A stretch of 44,075 nt of DNA from CAYYGL01 sp964471235 (GTDB lineage: Bacteria; Calditrichota; Calditrichia; RBG-13-44-9; J075): the NCBI GenBank assembly GCA_964471235.1, contig CAYYGL010000013.1, positions 1 through 44,075 on the forward strand. The letters are read 5' to 3'. Shown here one piece after another: positions 34,110 to 42,309 of the stretch; the stretch's first letter is position 1; each line of letters opens with the position of its first letter. The position numbers and the translations under genes were made by a program. The notes below the pieces were generated by a model. The model did no database searches. It was not told where the DNA came from and saw nothing but the letters and a program-made list of their open reading frames with translations.

Positions 34110-34409
34110 CTACACCCCGATGACCGATTTTTTTAACCGCATCACCAGTTGTTCACCCAGTTTACGGGAACCTTCCACGCCGGGGATCACCGTAATCACC
34201 GCTGGATATTTTAGCTGCATCTCCAGAATTTGCTCCTGAATCGGTTCTGCCAGCACTTCGGTGATAAAGATCAAAGGGATTTCCTCCCGGATGGCTTGAC
34301 GCAGCTCGGCCTCGATGTCTTCGGCGGTTTCCGGAATGCGCACTTCAAAATCCGTGCTCAGGAACACCTCTGCCGTGGGTAAATCCGCGATCATCCGCAC
34401 CTTAGTCAT
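34110..34409 (-). CDS. ntpG: V-type ATP synthase subunit F
   Basis: Small rotor subunit (99 residues) bound to D. It has the family pattern: a short Rossmann-like start KVRMIADLPTAEVFL, an acidic helix (EDIEAELRQAIREEIPLIFITE) and PAVITVIPGVEGSRKLGEQLV. GGAGG lies 4 bases before the ATG, which overlaps the end of the subunit C gene by 8 bases. The gap to ntpA is about 190 bases. The name NtpG follows the Enterococcus operon; elsewhere this subunit is called AtpF. Confidence 0.9.
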   Translation of the reverse strand: MTKVRMIADLPTAEVFLSTDFEVRIPETAEDIEAELRQAIREEIPLIFITEVLAEPIQEQILEMQLKYPAVITVIPGVEGSRKLGEQLVMRLKKSVIGV

Positions 34410-35424
34410 AAGTCCTCCGTAGCCGTTGTTTCACTTCCTCCGCCGGCAGTCGTAAATATTTGGCTCGCAGAATCAACTGGATGTTGCGCATTTCCTGAAG
34501 CAGCACCCACAAGTAGGCAATCAACGGTTCCACCCCAAAGGCTGTATAACGGGTGCGGGCGCAAAAGGCGGTCAGGAAGTCATCGCTTAATTTTTCCAAC
34601 AGCCACAGTTCTCCTGTTTGCAGATAAAACGTCATTGCCCGGTTAAAAAAGTCTCCGTAGATAGTAAAAGCAAGCACTGATGCTAATTTTTCGTTATCAC
34701 TTTTTTGCAGCAGCTCCAGCTTCTCCCGGGGCAGCACTCCGCCGGCAGGAAATAACTGCCAGTCTACCTTCGGGGCGGCATCCCAGTGCCGCCAGCGAAG
34801 CATGTGACGGATATTGAGCAGGTCGATCCGGTAGTCGATAAAGCGGTGCAAAAACGGAATGCTGCTCCGGTAAAACGCCTGCCGAACCCATTCCAGGTAT
34901 GCCTTATCAATTAAGATTTCCACCCGGGAGAGGGAATGGTTTTTCCGGAAATCCTGCTCCACGGTCTCCAGGGTGGTTTGCAGTGCCCGCGGCAGGGGCT
35001 GGTGTTTTGCCAGGCGGGCCTTTAATTCCTCGGACGAGATATTCCCCAGTGGTGACAGGGCACCTTCCCGGGAATGATCACCCCATTCTTTTTTAAGTAA
35101 AATTTTCAAATTGGTAAAATCGTGCCAGCTCAGGATTGCCCTTACCAGGTGGGATTCGATGGGCAGTTCCCGTACAATGCGATGGCGCTGCAGGGTGGTG
35201 TTTACCAGGGCCGCTTCCAGTTCTTTCGCCGAATCCACTTGCGCCAGGGGCTCGGCATAATCGGTGCCGCGGAGTTCATCCAATACCCCCTGCCAATCCT
35301 CCCGTTCCGCCATCCGCAAAAACTTACGCGCCGGCAGCAGGCGAGTCTCCAACACCCGTATTCTTGCTACCGCCTCGGCATAACGGGTATCATTGCTGAA
35401 TTGATTGATATCAAATGTTTCCAT
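34402..35424 (-). CDS. ntpC: V-type ATP synthase subunit C
   Basis: Socket subunit (340 residues, all alpha-helical) that docks the central stalk onto the membrane ring, equivalent to eukaryotic subunit d. It has the family start RYAEAVARIRVLETRLLPARKFLRM, WHDFTNLKILLKKEWG and the C-terminal segment EPLIAYLWVLLQEMRNIQLILRAKYLRLP. It sits between E and F, as expected. The 75-base gap to E contains a GTCAAAAT hairpin related to the element at 2-48. Confidence 0.92.
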   Translation of the reverse strand: METFDINQFSNDTRYAEAVARIRVLETRLLPARKFLRMAEREDWQGVLDELRGTDYAEPLAQVDSAKELEAALVNTTLQRHRIVRELPIESHLVRAILSWHDFTNLKILLKKEWGDHSREGALSPLGNISSEELKARLAKHQPLPRALQTTLETVEQDFRKNHSLSRVEILIDKAYLEWVRQAFYRSSIPFLHRFIDYRIDLLNIRHMLRWRHWDAAPKVDWQLFPAGGVLPREKLELLQKSDNEKLASVLAFTIYGDFFNRAMTFYLQTGELWLLEKLSDDFLTAFCARTRYTAFGVEPLIAYLWVLLQEMRNIQLILRAKYLRLPAEEVKQRLRRTYD

Positions 35425-35459
35425 CGGATTTTTACACCGTTCTCTCGCTATGAAAGACT

Positions 35460-35493
35460 GTCAAAATAAATTTTGACGCTCCTTACTGCTAAC
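35460..35493. repeat. Structured palindromic intergenic element, short copy 2
   Basis: GTCAAAAT (35460-35467) and ATTTTGAC (35470-35477) form a perfect 8-bp stem with an AA loop, followed by GCTCC...CTGCTAACT as at 36-58. It lacks the two inner hairpins of copy 1. It lies between ntpE and ntpC inside the operon. Confidence 0.65.
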
Positions 35494-35499
35494 TATTTC

Positions 35500-36111
35500 T
35501 CATCCTTTCACCTGCTCCCCGAACAGAACCCGGGCAATCTTTCCCTGGATGACGCTTTTTTCACTGCGAAGAATTTCCTCGAAAGTGGCAACTACCTCGT
35601 ATTGGGGATGCTGCAAAATGAACCCACCGGAGAAATCCTTTCCGGTGAATTGAAGCTTCACTTCTCCTTTCAGCCCCTTTTTTCGGAGTTCGCCATTGAG
35701 GGATTTCAACCAGCCATCCGTCAGTCGCTCCCGGTCGTTGCTGCTCACGATTACGGTTTCATCACCACTCCGGCAGGCTTCAAGCAACTGCCTCCTCATC
35801 CATTCCCGGTATTGGTTTTCATCAACCTGGGTAAGTACGGTTGCCACCTCCTGAAGCATCCCATCCAGGATTTGCTGGCGGGCTTTCAGCACCTGTTTGC
35901 GGGCATCCAGGCGCGCTTGGGATATTTCCTGGCTGGTCTGGCGGCGGCACTGCCCCAATTGATGAGCATGATACTCCCGGGCTGTTTTTCGGGCGGATTG
36001 TTGGGCGGCTTCTGTTCGTCTGGCAGCTTCCTGCTCCGCCTGTTCAATAATTTGCGCTGCCTGTTCTTCTGCCTGCCGGCGAATCCCTGCTAACAATTTT
36101 TCCAATGGCAT
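35500..36111 (-). CDS. ntpE: V-type ATP synthase subunit E
   Basis: Peripheral-stalk subunit of about 203 residues. The N-terminal half is a long Ala/Glu/Gln-rich coiled coil (EKLLAGIRRQAEEQAAQIIE onward), and the C-terminal half is a compact domain ending in GKDFSGGFILQHPQYEVVATFEE. The ATG at 36111 is chosen because the coiled coil starts there and it overlaps the ntpK stop as TGATG; the frame runs open 46 codons further back through ntpK. It pairs with the G/H-type subunit encoded first in the operon. Confidence 0.9.
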   Translation of the reverse strand: MPLEKLLAGIRRQAEEQAAQIIEQAEQEAARRTEAAQQSARKTAREYHAHQLGQCRRQTSQEISQARLDARKQVLKARQQILDGMLQEVATVLTQVDENQYREWMRRQLLEACRSGDETVIVSSNDRERLTDGWLKSLNGELRKKGLKGEVKLQFTGKDFSGGFILQHPQYEVVATFEEILRSEKSVIQGKIARVLFGEQVKG

Positions 36112-36581
36112 CAGAGCTTTACCCCGAATAAAATGAAGATTGAGGTTAATAATCCCAGAACAGCATAAAACTCCACAAATACCGCCATCACCAATGACTT
36201 CCCGGATTCCTCGGGACGTTTGGCAGTTAACCCGACCCCGGCAGTGCACACTTTTCCCTGGGCAATAGCGGTCATTCCGCCGATGCCCACCGGGATGCCT
36301 ACCAGCAACAGACTTAACCCCTGCGCCGGGGTTAACGGGGCGATGTTCCCGGTAACAATGCCAATTTTCTGCAAAATCAGAAATCCGATCACAAACCCAT
36401 AAATCCCCTGGGTGCCGGGCAGTGCCAGCAGCACCAGAAATCTACCGAAGTTTTTGGGATTTTCCGCCATGGCGCCGGAGCTTGCCTGTCCCACATACCC
36501 AATTCCAATCGCAGAGGATATTCCCGGTAACGCCACGGCAAATGCCGCTCCGATTAATGCGTAAACCAATCCGTAATCCAT
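36111..36581 (-). CDS. ntpK: V-type ATP synthase proteolipid subunit K
   Basis: Membrane-ring subunit of 156 residues with four helices formed by a duplicated hairpin. The essential carboxylate is Glu137 (VMAVFVEFYAVLG); the first hairpin has Gln58 in the matching place. Leu54, Thr57, Gln58, Gln108 and Glu137, plus Tyr61, line up in spacing with the Na+ ligands Leu61, Thr64, Gln65, Gln110 and Glu139 and Tyr68 of Enterococcus hirae NtpK, so sodium coupling is predicted. AGGAG lies 6 bases before the ATG. Subunit I is upstream and E overlaps downstream. Confidence 0.95.
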   Translation of the reverse strand: MDYGLVYALIGAAFAVALPGISSAIGIGYVGQASSGAMAENPKNFGRFLVLLALPGTQGIYGFVIGFLILQKIGIVTGNIAPLTPAQGLSLLLVGIPVGIGGMTAIAQGKVCTAGVGLTAKRPEESGKSLVMAVFVEFYAVLGLLTSIFILFGVKL

Positions 36582-36756
36582 CTTTCGCTCCTAATTTTCC
36601 TTCCGTTCTGTCTACAGAAAAAACATTGAATGACGTATGATAAATCGTGCGTTTTCCGTAATGGGTATTGCATAAGTTTTCTTCACACATTTCCTCATTG
36701 ACTTACCGAATATCCAACGCACCCATATAGTACATGACTACTGAACACCACTTTAC

Positions 36757-36801
36757 TCTTTAATCTTTTTAATCTTTTATTCTTTAATCTTTAATCTTTA
36801 T
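36757..36801. repeat. ATCTTTA heptamer array crossing the ntpI stop codon
   Basis: Imperfect ATCTTTA units between ntpI and ntpK. The final codons of ntpI (Asn-Lys-Asp-stop) are made of the unit itself (AATAAAGATTAA on the minus strand). The same unit is arrayed at 79-112. Confidence 0.7.
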
Positions 36802-38803
36802 TCCCCCCCTCGCTTTCCTCCCGAAATGCACTGTATTTTAAATTCAACTGGAACGGGGTAAACGGTTCGCCGCCGCCTTCATAGAATTTTCCGAAGAACT
36901 CGACAAACTGAAGCCGGGTGGTATGGATAAATCCGCCCAGGGCATTGATCAGAATGTTCATCAGGTGCCCGGCGATGAGCACCAGGGGCATCAACACATA
37001 GCCCAGGTAGGGAATGCCCAGGGTAAGCTGCGCCAGAAAATTCACCACCCCGGCGATTACACCGGTTGCCAGTCCCAGGGCAAACAACCGGGCGTAAGAG
37101 AGGATATCGCCCAACAGTCCCGAGACCTGGTAGAGGGAGAAAATTCCCCTGGCAAAACGCACCAACGGATTTTTGGACGTGCGCCCGGCAAACAGTAAAA
37201 TAACCACCGCGGCTACCCCCAGCAGCACATACCCGGTGGTCGACAGCCATCCCGCGCTCAACCAACCGGCTACTGACAGCGCCACCACCCCCAGCAGAAT
37301 CATCAGCCAGGGCGCCTGATCCAGCCAGGCTTCCGCAGTTTCTCCCTGCTTCAGGCTCCAGCGAAACTTGAGGAAAATGCCAAAACTGACATGGAGTATC
37401 CCTAACGCCAGGGCAAAAATCAAAAACCCCATCTGGTTGGTTAACGGGTTAAGCAGCACCACGTGTTGCAGGGCGCTCAATCCGTCTGGCAACTGATCAA
37501 AGGTAAGGCCGAAAAAGCCCCCGGTAAAAAAGCCCACCCCGGTGGTAAGAATGCCGGAATAAAACAGAATGCGCACCAGCTTGCGGCTGTTTTCCGTCAA
37601 CCCTTTTAATTTTTTTAACGCCAGCAGGGTCACGGCAATTAACACCAGCCCGTAACCGGCATCGGTGAGGCAAATGCCAAAGAACAGGGCAAAAAAAGCA
37701 CTGAGAAACGGGGTGGGATCAATTTCGCCATAACGGGGTCGGCTGTATAGATCGGTAACATACTCAAACGGCTTCACCAGGGGTGGATTTTCGTATACGA
37801 CCGGTGGATTGTCGCCGGGGGCAGCATCCAGGTAAAGCGCATCCGCCGGAAAACCGGTTTGGGACAGGTGGGCTTCTAACTTGCTGACATCTTCCCCGGT
37901 AATCCACCCGCTTACCAGGGCGGTGTATTGACTATGGCGCAGTTGCCCGGCTGCCCGAAGCCGTTCCAATTCATTCGCCCAGTAATCATATACCTTGTGA
38001 AGCATGGGCAGGTGAACCACATGTTTTTCCAACTGTTTTTCCATTTCCCCAATATGGGCTTCCGCCTGCCGGATTTCCGATTCCAATCGATGGATATTAT
38101 CCGCCGGGGTGCCGCTCATCCCATCAAACCGCAGTTCCTTCAGAGATTGATCCTCCAGCCATTTCCGGTATTCCGCTTCTTTCTCCCGCCGGCCGATGAC
38201 CAGCCAGTAACCCTGATCCTTGTTTTTGAGAAACAGGCGTACCTCGCTCTCTTCGCCCAACAGCGTTTCCAATGGGGCAGAAAGGTCCCCGTCCCGGGCT
38301 TCGGTGATAATCAAACTAAAAAAAGTGGATTGGGTGCCGGCGAATGCCTCCAACGGCATGGGATGGAATGCCAATGGTGTTAGCTGCCGGACGCGGAGAC
38401 GATTATGCCGAATTAACTTCTCCAACTCGTGAATGTGATTTTCAACCTCGCGAAATTCTTTTAGCAGGGGCGTTTCATCGTATTGATGGAGGGTTTCAAA
38501 ATCCTCCGGGGTGGTAAGTTCCTTCATTTTCATGAACCGTTCCAATAAGCTCCCCGGCTGTTCCCGCTTTTCCGCTTCATCGATCAGCCATTGCAGGCTG
38601 CTTAACCGCTTTTCGGTTTGGCGGATTTGGGTCTCGATCTCTTTGCTGACGGTGGGGGAAAAGAACGCTGTTGCTTCTTCCGGCAACACCGCTTCTGCAC
38701 TGGCTAAATGGATGAGCCCGCTGCGCTGCAATGCTTTCAGCAGTTCATCCCGGTGTTCGGGATAGGTGAAGACAAATGCTTTTTTTATCGGTTTAACTGC
38801 CAT
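36791..38803 (-). CDS. ntpI: V-type ATP synthase subunit I (a-type stator)
   Basis: Stator subunit of 670 residues forming the ion half-channels. The soluble N-terminal half (1-345) is alpha/beta and coiled coil (ETQIRQTEKRLSSLQWL; RLESEIRQAEAHIGEMEKQL). The C-terminal half has about seven or eight membrane helices starting after FEYVTDLYSRPRYGEIDPTPFLS. The conserved arginine that faces the ring carboxylate lies in DILSYARLFALGLATG. The last residues before the stop are encoded by an ATCTTTA repeat. G/H is upstream by about 50 bases, and K is 190 bases downstream. Confidence 0.96.
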   Translation of the reverse strand: MAVKPIKKAFVFTYPEHRDELLKALQRSGLIHLASAEAVLPEEATAFFSPTVSKEIETQIRQTEKRLSSLQWLIDEAEKREQPGSLLERFMKMKELTTPEDFETLHQYDETPLLKEFREVENHIHELEKLIRHNRLRVRQLTPLAFHPMPLEAFAGTQSTFFSLIITEARDGDLSAPLETLLGEESEVRLFLKNKDQGYWLVIGRREKEAEYRKWLEDQSLKELRFDGMSGTPADNIHRLESEIRQAEAHIGEMEKQLEKHVVHLPMLHKVYDYWANELERLRAAGQLRHSQYTALVSGWITGEDVSKLEAHLSQTGFPADALYLDAAPGDNPPVVYENPPLVKPFEYVTDLYSRPRYGEIDPTPFLSAFFALFFGICLTDAGYGLVLIAVTLLALKKLKGLTENSRKLVRILFYSGILTTGVGFFTGGFFGLTFDQLPDGLSALQHVVLLNPLTNQMGFLIFALALGILHVSFGIFLKFRWSLKQGETAEAWLDQAPWLMILLGVVALSVAGWLSAGWLSTTGYVLLGVAAVVILLFAGRTSKNPLVRFARGIFSLYQVSGLLGDILSYARLFALGLATGVIAGVVNFLAQLTLGIPYLGYVLMPLVLIAGHLMNILINALGGFIHTTRLQFVEFFGKFYEGGGEPFTPFQLNLKYSAFREESEGGNKD

Positions 38804-38856
38804 GGATATTCCGGGATTCGATTTGTTTCTTACCGGTTCAACATATTTCTCAACCT

Positions 38857-39189
38857 CTAACGTTCGTTGCCACCGCCGGTTAAAATATGCGCCACTGCCT
38901 GTCGGATGGCGGCTTGTTGATGCTGTTTCGCCGCTTTCTTTAGACGATCAATTTGCTGCTGCACCCTTGTGTGAATTTTATGGATCTCCTCCTGTGCCGT
39001 TTTCCGAATTTGTTCACATTCCTGTTCGACTTTCTGCCGGGAGAGTGCCATCTCTTTCTGTTGCAACTGTTCTCCCGCAGCCCGGGCATCTTCCAGAATC
39101 TGTGCTGCCTGTTTTTTTGCGTTTGTGATGATGGATCGGGCTTCTTCCTCTGCCTGGCGAATTTTTTCGATGGGGAAATCGATCTGCAC
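38857..39189 (-). CDS. ntpF: V-type ATP synthase peripheral-stalk subunit G/H
   Basis: First gene of the V-ATPase operon: a 110-residue, almost entirely helical protein with a right-handed-coiled-coil style sequence rich in Ala, Gln, Glu and Lys (EKIRQAEEEARSIITNAKKQ onward). It pairs with subunit E in the outer stalk. The start is GTG at 39189, with GGAGG 7 bases upstream. Identification rests on coiled-coil character and operon position more than on conserved residues. Confidence 0.82.
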   Translation of the reverse strand: MQIDFPIEKIRQAEEEARSIITNAKKQAAQILEDARAAGEQLQQKEMALSRQKVEQECEQIRKTAQEEIHKIHTRVQQQIDRLKKAAKQHQQAAIRQAVAHILTGGGNER

Positions 39190-39510
39190 TACTACTCCTC
39201 CCGAGGGTTAAATGATAGTTTTCATCAAATGCCTGATCATTGCCTTGTCTAATAGATACAAAGTTATCAAATATTTTGCGATTAAGACAAAAACATTTTT
39301 TTTTAACCCTGCCTTCCCGGGAAAATACCTGCCATGACGCACCTTCCGACAAAGTTAAGCGCAAGAGAAAATGACCTCCGGACTTGAAAATTGCCAAAAG
39401 AAGACTTTTCCGGGGAGGAGGAAGTTGAAAAACTGAATCCTCCTCCATCCCCACTATTCAAAAAACGGTTTCGGAAAGCCAATGCTCAATGGGTTCCAAT
39501 TCCCAAAGAA
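39190..39510. other. Intergenic region upstream of the V-ATPase operon
   Basis: About 320 bases with no gene, AT-rich near 39240-39310. A promoter candidate for the operon lies here. Runs of T at 39297-39304 could also contribute to ending the fmdE-like transcript. Confidence 0.5.
39259..39291 (-). promoter_or_regulatory. Candidate Bacteroidetes-type promoter of the V-ATPase operon
   Basis: On the minus strand TAACTTTG (39259-39266) fits the TAnnTTTG -7 box, and TTTG (39288-39291) lies 21 bases upstream as a -33 box. It is 70 bases before the first gene of the operon. Confidence 0.35.
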
Positions 39511-40116
39511 CTACTCCCTGCCGGCACAATCAATGCATACCATCTTGCCGTCTTTGATGCGCCCGTACTCTTCCACCACCATCTCACCACACTCCTGGCA
39601 GACAAAGCTATTAAAGCTATGCGGCGCTTCATGATAATCATATTCAAACACCTCGGAAATATCCAGAAGCATTTCATCCGGGGCATTCATTACTTTTTGT
39701 ACCAGCGGTTCCACTACCTCATCGGGTACCTGGGTGGGCGGCACCCCTTTTTCCCGATATTCTTTAAAGAACGGGGTTTGCTTGTTGGCTAACATGCCTT
39801 CGGCTTTAGGGGAAACCCGCACGGCACGCCCGGTCTTTTTATCCACCAGGGTCAGCGCCCATTTGCCCTTGTGGGTTTTCTTGATATTGCCTTTGCCGAA
39901 GGTGGCGCCGGTGATCACCTGGATGCCGTCTCCATAACAGGTAGCGCAGTGATCATCGCCAAGGTCAACATAGGCGATTAGCGCACTGTCCCCGGTGCGT
40001 TCCACCCCCAGGGCGTTCAATGCTGCTGCCCCGGCACGTAAACCCAGGGGCATTGCCGGGCATTTGTGCCCGTGAAATTTTTGCCCGAATTCCAGCCATT
40101 CTTTTGGATCCATCAT
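39511..40116 (-). CDS. FmdE-like protein with C-terminal zinc ribbon
   Basis: FmdE family protein of 201 residues. The N-terminal domain has FHGHKCPAMPLGLRAG (His15, His17, Cys19), a CATC pair (57/60) and GDGIQVITGATFGKGN. The C-terminus adds a four-Cys zinc ribbon (Cys173, 176, 194, 197). FmdE was named from formylmethanofuran dehydrogenase operons of methanogens, but homologues are common in bacteria with no known role, and it is not evidence of methanogenesis. AAGGAG lies 8 bases before the ATG. It is the last gene of a group with the porin and TauE gene. Confidence 0.9.
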   Translation of the reverse strand: MMDPKEWLEFGQKFHGHKCPAMPLGLRAGAAALNALGVERTGDSALIAYVDLGDDHCATCYGDGIQVITGATFGKGNIKKTHKGKWALTLVDKKTGRAVRVSPKAEGMLANKQTPFFKEYREKGVPPTQVPDEVVEPLVQKVMNAPDEMLLDISEVFEYDYHEAPHSFNSFVCQECGEMVVEEYGRIKDGKMVCIDCAGRE

Positions 40117-40162
40117 GATAAGTACTCCTTCCGGTTTGGTGATAAGAGGATGCCTTCCAGCA

Positions 40163-41194
40163 TCAGTTAAAGAATAATTGTAATTGCAGGCTGGTCAGGT
40201 AATGCGTTTGCCGATCGGCAAACTGCACCCGCTGATCCAGCATTAATTTGGCGCGATCCCCGGCAAACCGGTGATTCAGCCCGATGATAAACCAGGGATG
40301 GTCATCGGTTGCCGGATTGAGATCGCGGTATTTATCCAGTGAAAAAACAGCCCGGTTTTTGCCGGGCAACAGAAGGTCTGCCAGCAGGTAATAGCCCCAT
40401 GCCCGCCGGTTTTCCAGGTGAGTTTCGAGGTATTCTCCCTGTAGCTGCCATTGTTTTCCGCGGAACCGTGCTTCCAGACCCCAGCGGAAATCATCCCCGG
40501 TAAACGGGTGATTCCCAAGAATCTTTTTAAACTTCAGTCCCACGGTGCGACGATACGCCAGGGAATACCCAAAGGCGGCAGAGAATTGCCCGGTGTTCAA
40601 CCGATATACCAGCCGATGGGTGAATAGAAAATCCCGGTCTTCGTTCCCCGATTGATTGCCGCCGTTGCCATTAAAGATACCGAGGCTGACGTGACCCCGG
40701 TTCTCCGGCAGGTTAACCAACGCCCGGGCACCAATATCCCGGGCGCCGGTTTCCGCCGCCGGAATCAGGGCATCGATTACCCTGCCCCGCTCGATTACCG
40801 GAATGGCATAATCGGGCTGACTGCGCTGTAAACTAAAATCCGGCACTTGCTGCCCCAGGCGTATGGACCATTCATGGCGACGGTACTCGGCATACACATC
40901 CTGCAGGCTATAAGCACCGCCGGTTTGATACCGAAAAAGCCCCTGCACTTTGTAAAACCAGTTTCCGGGAAGCGGTGCTTTGCCTTTCACCCACAATTTG
41001 GCGCGGCGAATGGAAAAACCGGTCAGGTCGCGGTAATCATCGGCGAAACGGGTTTGCATGTACCCGTTCCATTTGGGCGGTCTTGCTGTAGCAGCATCCC
41101 GGGCAAACAAACCGGGAAAAATCATCACTGCTCCCAGGAGAATTGCCGACCAGAATAAATGGTTCGTTTCGGTTATCTTTCGTCTCAACTTCAT
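40163..41194 (-). CDS. Outer-membrane porin of the phosphate-selective (OprP/O) type
   Basis: Predicted 16-stranded-type beta barrel, 343 residues. A signal peptide covers about 1-31 (hydrophobic AILLGAVMIFPGLFA). Barrel-like strands follow: GYMQTRFADDYRD, FSIRRAKLWVKG, WFYKVQGLF, DVYAEYRR, IRLGQQVPDFSLQRS, and the C-terminal strand ends QLQLFF-Asn. The GYMQTRF..F..RRA.L start is typical of the porin O/P family, but the substrate cannot be set from sequence. It lies between the TauE/SafE exporter gene and the FmdE-like gene, all on the same strand. Confidence 0.8.
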   Translation of the reverse strand: MKLRRKITETNHLFWSAILLGAVMIFPGLFARDAATARPPKWNGYMQTRFADDYRDLTGFSIRRAKLWVKGKAPLPGNWFYKVQGLFRYQTGGAYSLQDVYAEYRRHEWSIRLGQQVPDFSLQRSQPDYAIPVIERGRVIDALIPAAETGARDIGARALVNLPENRGHVSLGIFNGNGGNQSGNEDRDFLFTHRLVYRLNTGQFSAAFGYSLAYRRTVGLKFKKILGNHPFTGDDFRWGLEARFRGKQWQLQGEYLETHLENRRAWGYYLLADLLLPGKNRAVFSLDKYRDLNPATDDHPWFIIGLNHRFAGDRAKLMLDQRVQFADRQTHYLTSLQLQLFFN

Positions 41195-41259
41195 CCTGCA
41201 ATATCTCCGTATCTGTGCATGAAAAACTCACTTAATGGTGAATGGTTAACAGTTTCAAT

Positions 41260-42012
41260 CTACCCCAGAACCCCCAGGACCAACTTTACCGTGATGGCTA
41301 ACAGCACAATGGCATAGAGCTGTTTAACCCACCGGGGTTTGGCTTTGGTGGACATAAAGGAGCCGCCCAACTGGGAACCGATAATCACCGCGATAATAAC
41401 AATGATGGTCAAGGTCCAGTTAAAATGCCCCTCGGCTACATGACCGAAGAAGCCCGAAAAGGAAGAGAAAGTGACCACAAAAGCGGTGGTGGCAGCCGCC
41501 TGCTTGGTTTTATAGCCCATCCACATCAGGATGGGAGCGATGATGAAGCCGCCGCCCAACCCCAGCCCCCCCCCCATAAACCCGGCAAAAGCGCCCACAC
41601 CACCGCCAATAAGGGAGCGTTTTTTGAGGGACATCACCTCCTCCGGTTCCGGCTGACGGGCAAATACCAGCATGCGCAAAGCGGCGACCAACACTGCGGC
41701 GGCAAACAGAATCAGCAGGGTTTTTACCGGCACAAATTGTGCGGTATACGCACCGATGGGGGCGAAAATAAAGGCGGCCGCCGCCATTGCCATTCCGCCC
41801 TTCCAATCCACTAACTTTTTGCGGGCATAGGGGATTAACGCTAACAGGGTATTCAATCCGTTGAGCAGCAAGCCCAGGGGAATGGCAATTTCTTTTACCG
41901 GGAAGCCAGCCCACTTGAGCACCGGCACATAAACCATCCCGCCGCCCAGGCCTAACATGGCAAACAGGAAAGAGGCGGCAAAGATAATTACGAAGACAAT
42001 TGTGTAGAGCAT
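41260..42012 (-). CDS. TauE/SafE family anion exporter
   Basis: Membrane protein of 250 residues with two mirrored halves of about four helices each. The first half has MLGLGGGMVYVPVLKWAG and the second FMGGGLGLGGGFIIAPILMWMGY, the repeated glycine-rich family signature. Family members export sulfite, sulfoacetate or related organic anions. The ATG at 42012 is chosen because AAGGAG lies 7 bases upstream and the hydrophobic start follows; the frame runs 10 codons further. An inverted AAGT-GATT-ACTT sequence lies 29 bases upstream. Confidence 0.9.
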   Translation of the reverse strand: MLYTIVFVIIFAASFLFAMLGLGGGMVYVPVLKWAGFPVKEIAIPLGLLLNGLNTLLALIPYARKKLVDWKGGMAMAAAAFIFAPIGAYTAQFVPVKTLLILFAAAVLVAALRMLVFARQPEPEEVMSLKKRSLIGGGVGAFAGFMGGGLGLGGGFIIAPILMWMGYKTKQAAATTAFVVTFSSFSGFFGHVAEGHFNWTLTIIVIIAVIIGSQLGGSFMSTKAKPRWVKQLYAIVLLAITVKLVLGVLG

Positions 42013-42040
42013 GGGTAACTCCTTTTCTGTTTCAATAAGC

Positions 42041-42052
42041 AAGTGATTACTT
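42041..42052. promoter_or_regulatory. Operator-like palindrome upstream of the TauE gene
   Basis: AAGTGATTACTT is an inverted repeat (AAGT-n4-ACTT). A near-copy in the other orientation (TAAGTAATCGCT) lies at 42214-42225. Two related sites upstream of an exporter gene suggest a repressor, but no regulator gene is next to it. Confidence 0.35.
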
Positions 42053-42212
42053 ATTTTGATGCATAAAAAATTTTTCGGGTTACGGGAATAAAATCCGACG
42101 AAACAAATTTTGAATCACCTGGCACTGAATCCCCTGAATAACAAGGAGCAATGAGTTTTTCCAGTCAATTTCTTCTCCGTCGTCAGTTGACATTATCATC
42201 TACCCTATTTTT

Positions 42213-42229
42213 ATAAGTAATCGCTCACT
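42213..42229. promoter_or_regulatory. Second operator-like site
   Basis: ATAAGTAATCGCTCACT; its reverse complement shares AGYGATTACTTA with the site at 42041-42052. It lies 170 bases further from the TauE start. Confidence 0.25.
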
Positions 42230-42309
42230 CACTAAATTAATCAAAAAAATTTAAGAGGCAAGAAGAAAAATTTTTTTAGGAGTCTTACAGCGTTTTCACC
42301 TGCTACATC

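Noticed and set aside
39511..40116. FmdE-like gene considered as a sign of methanogenesis or C1 metabolism
   Set aside because: No other formylmethanofuran dehydrogenase subunits are present, and FmdE domains are widespread in bacteria without that pathway.
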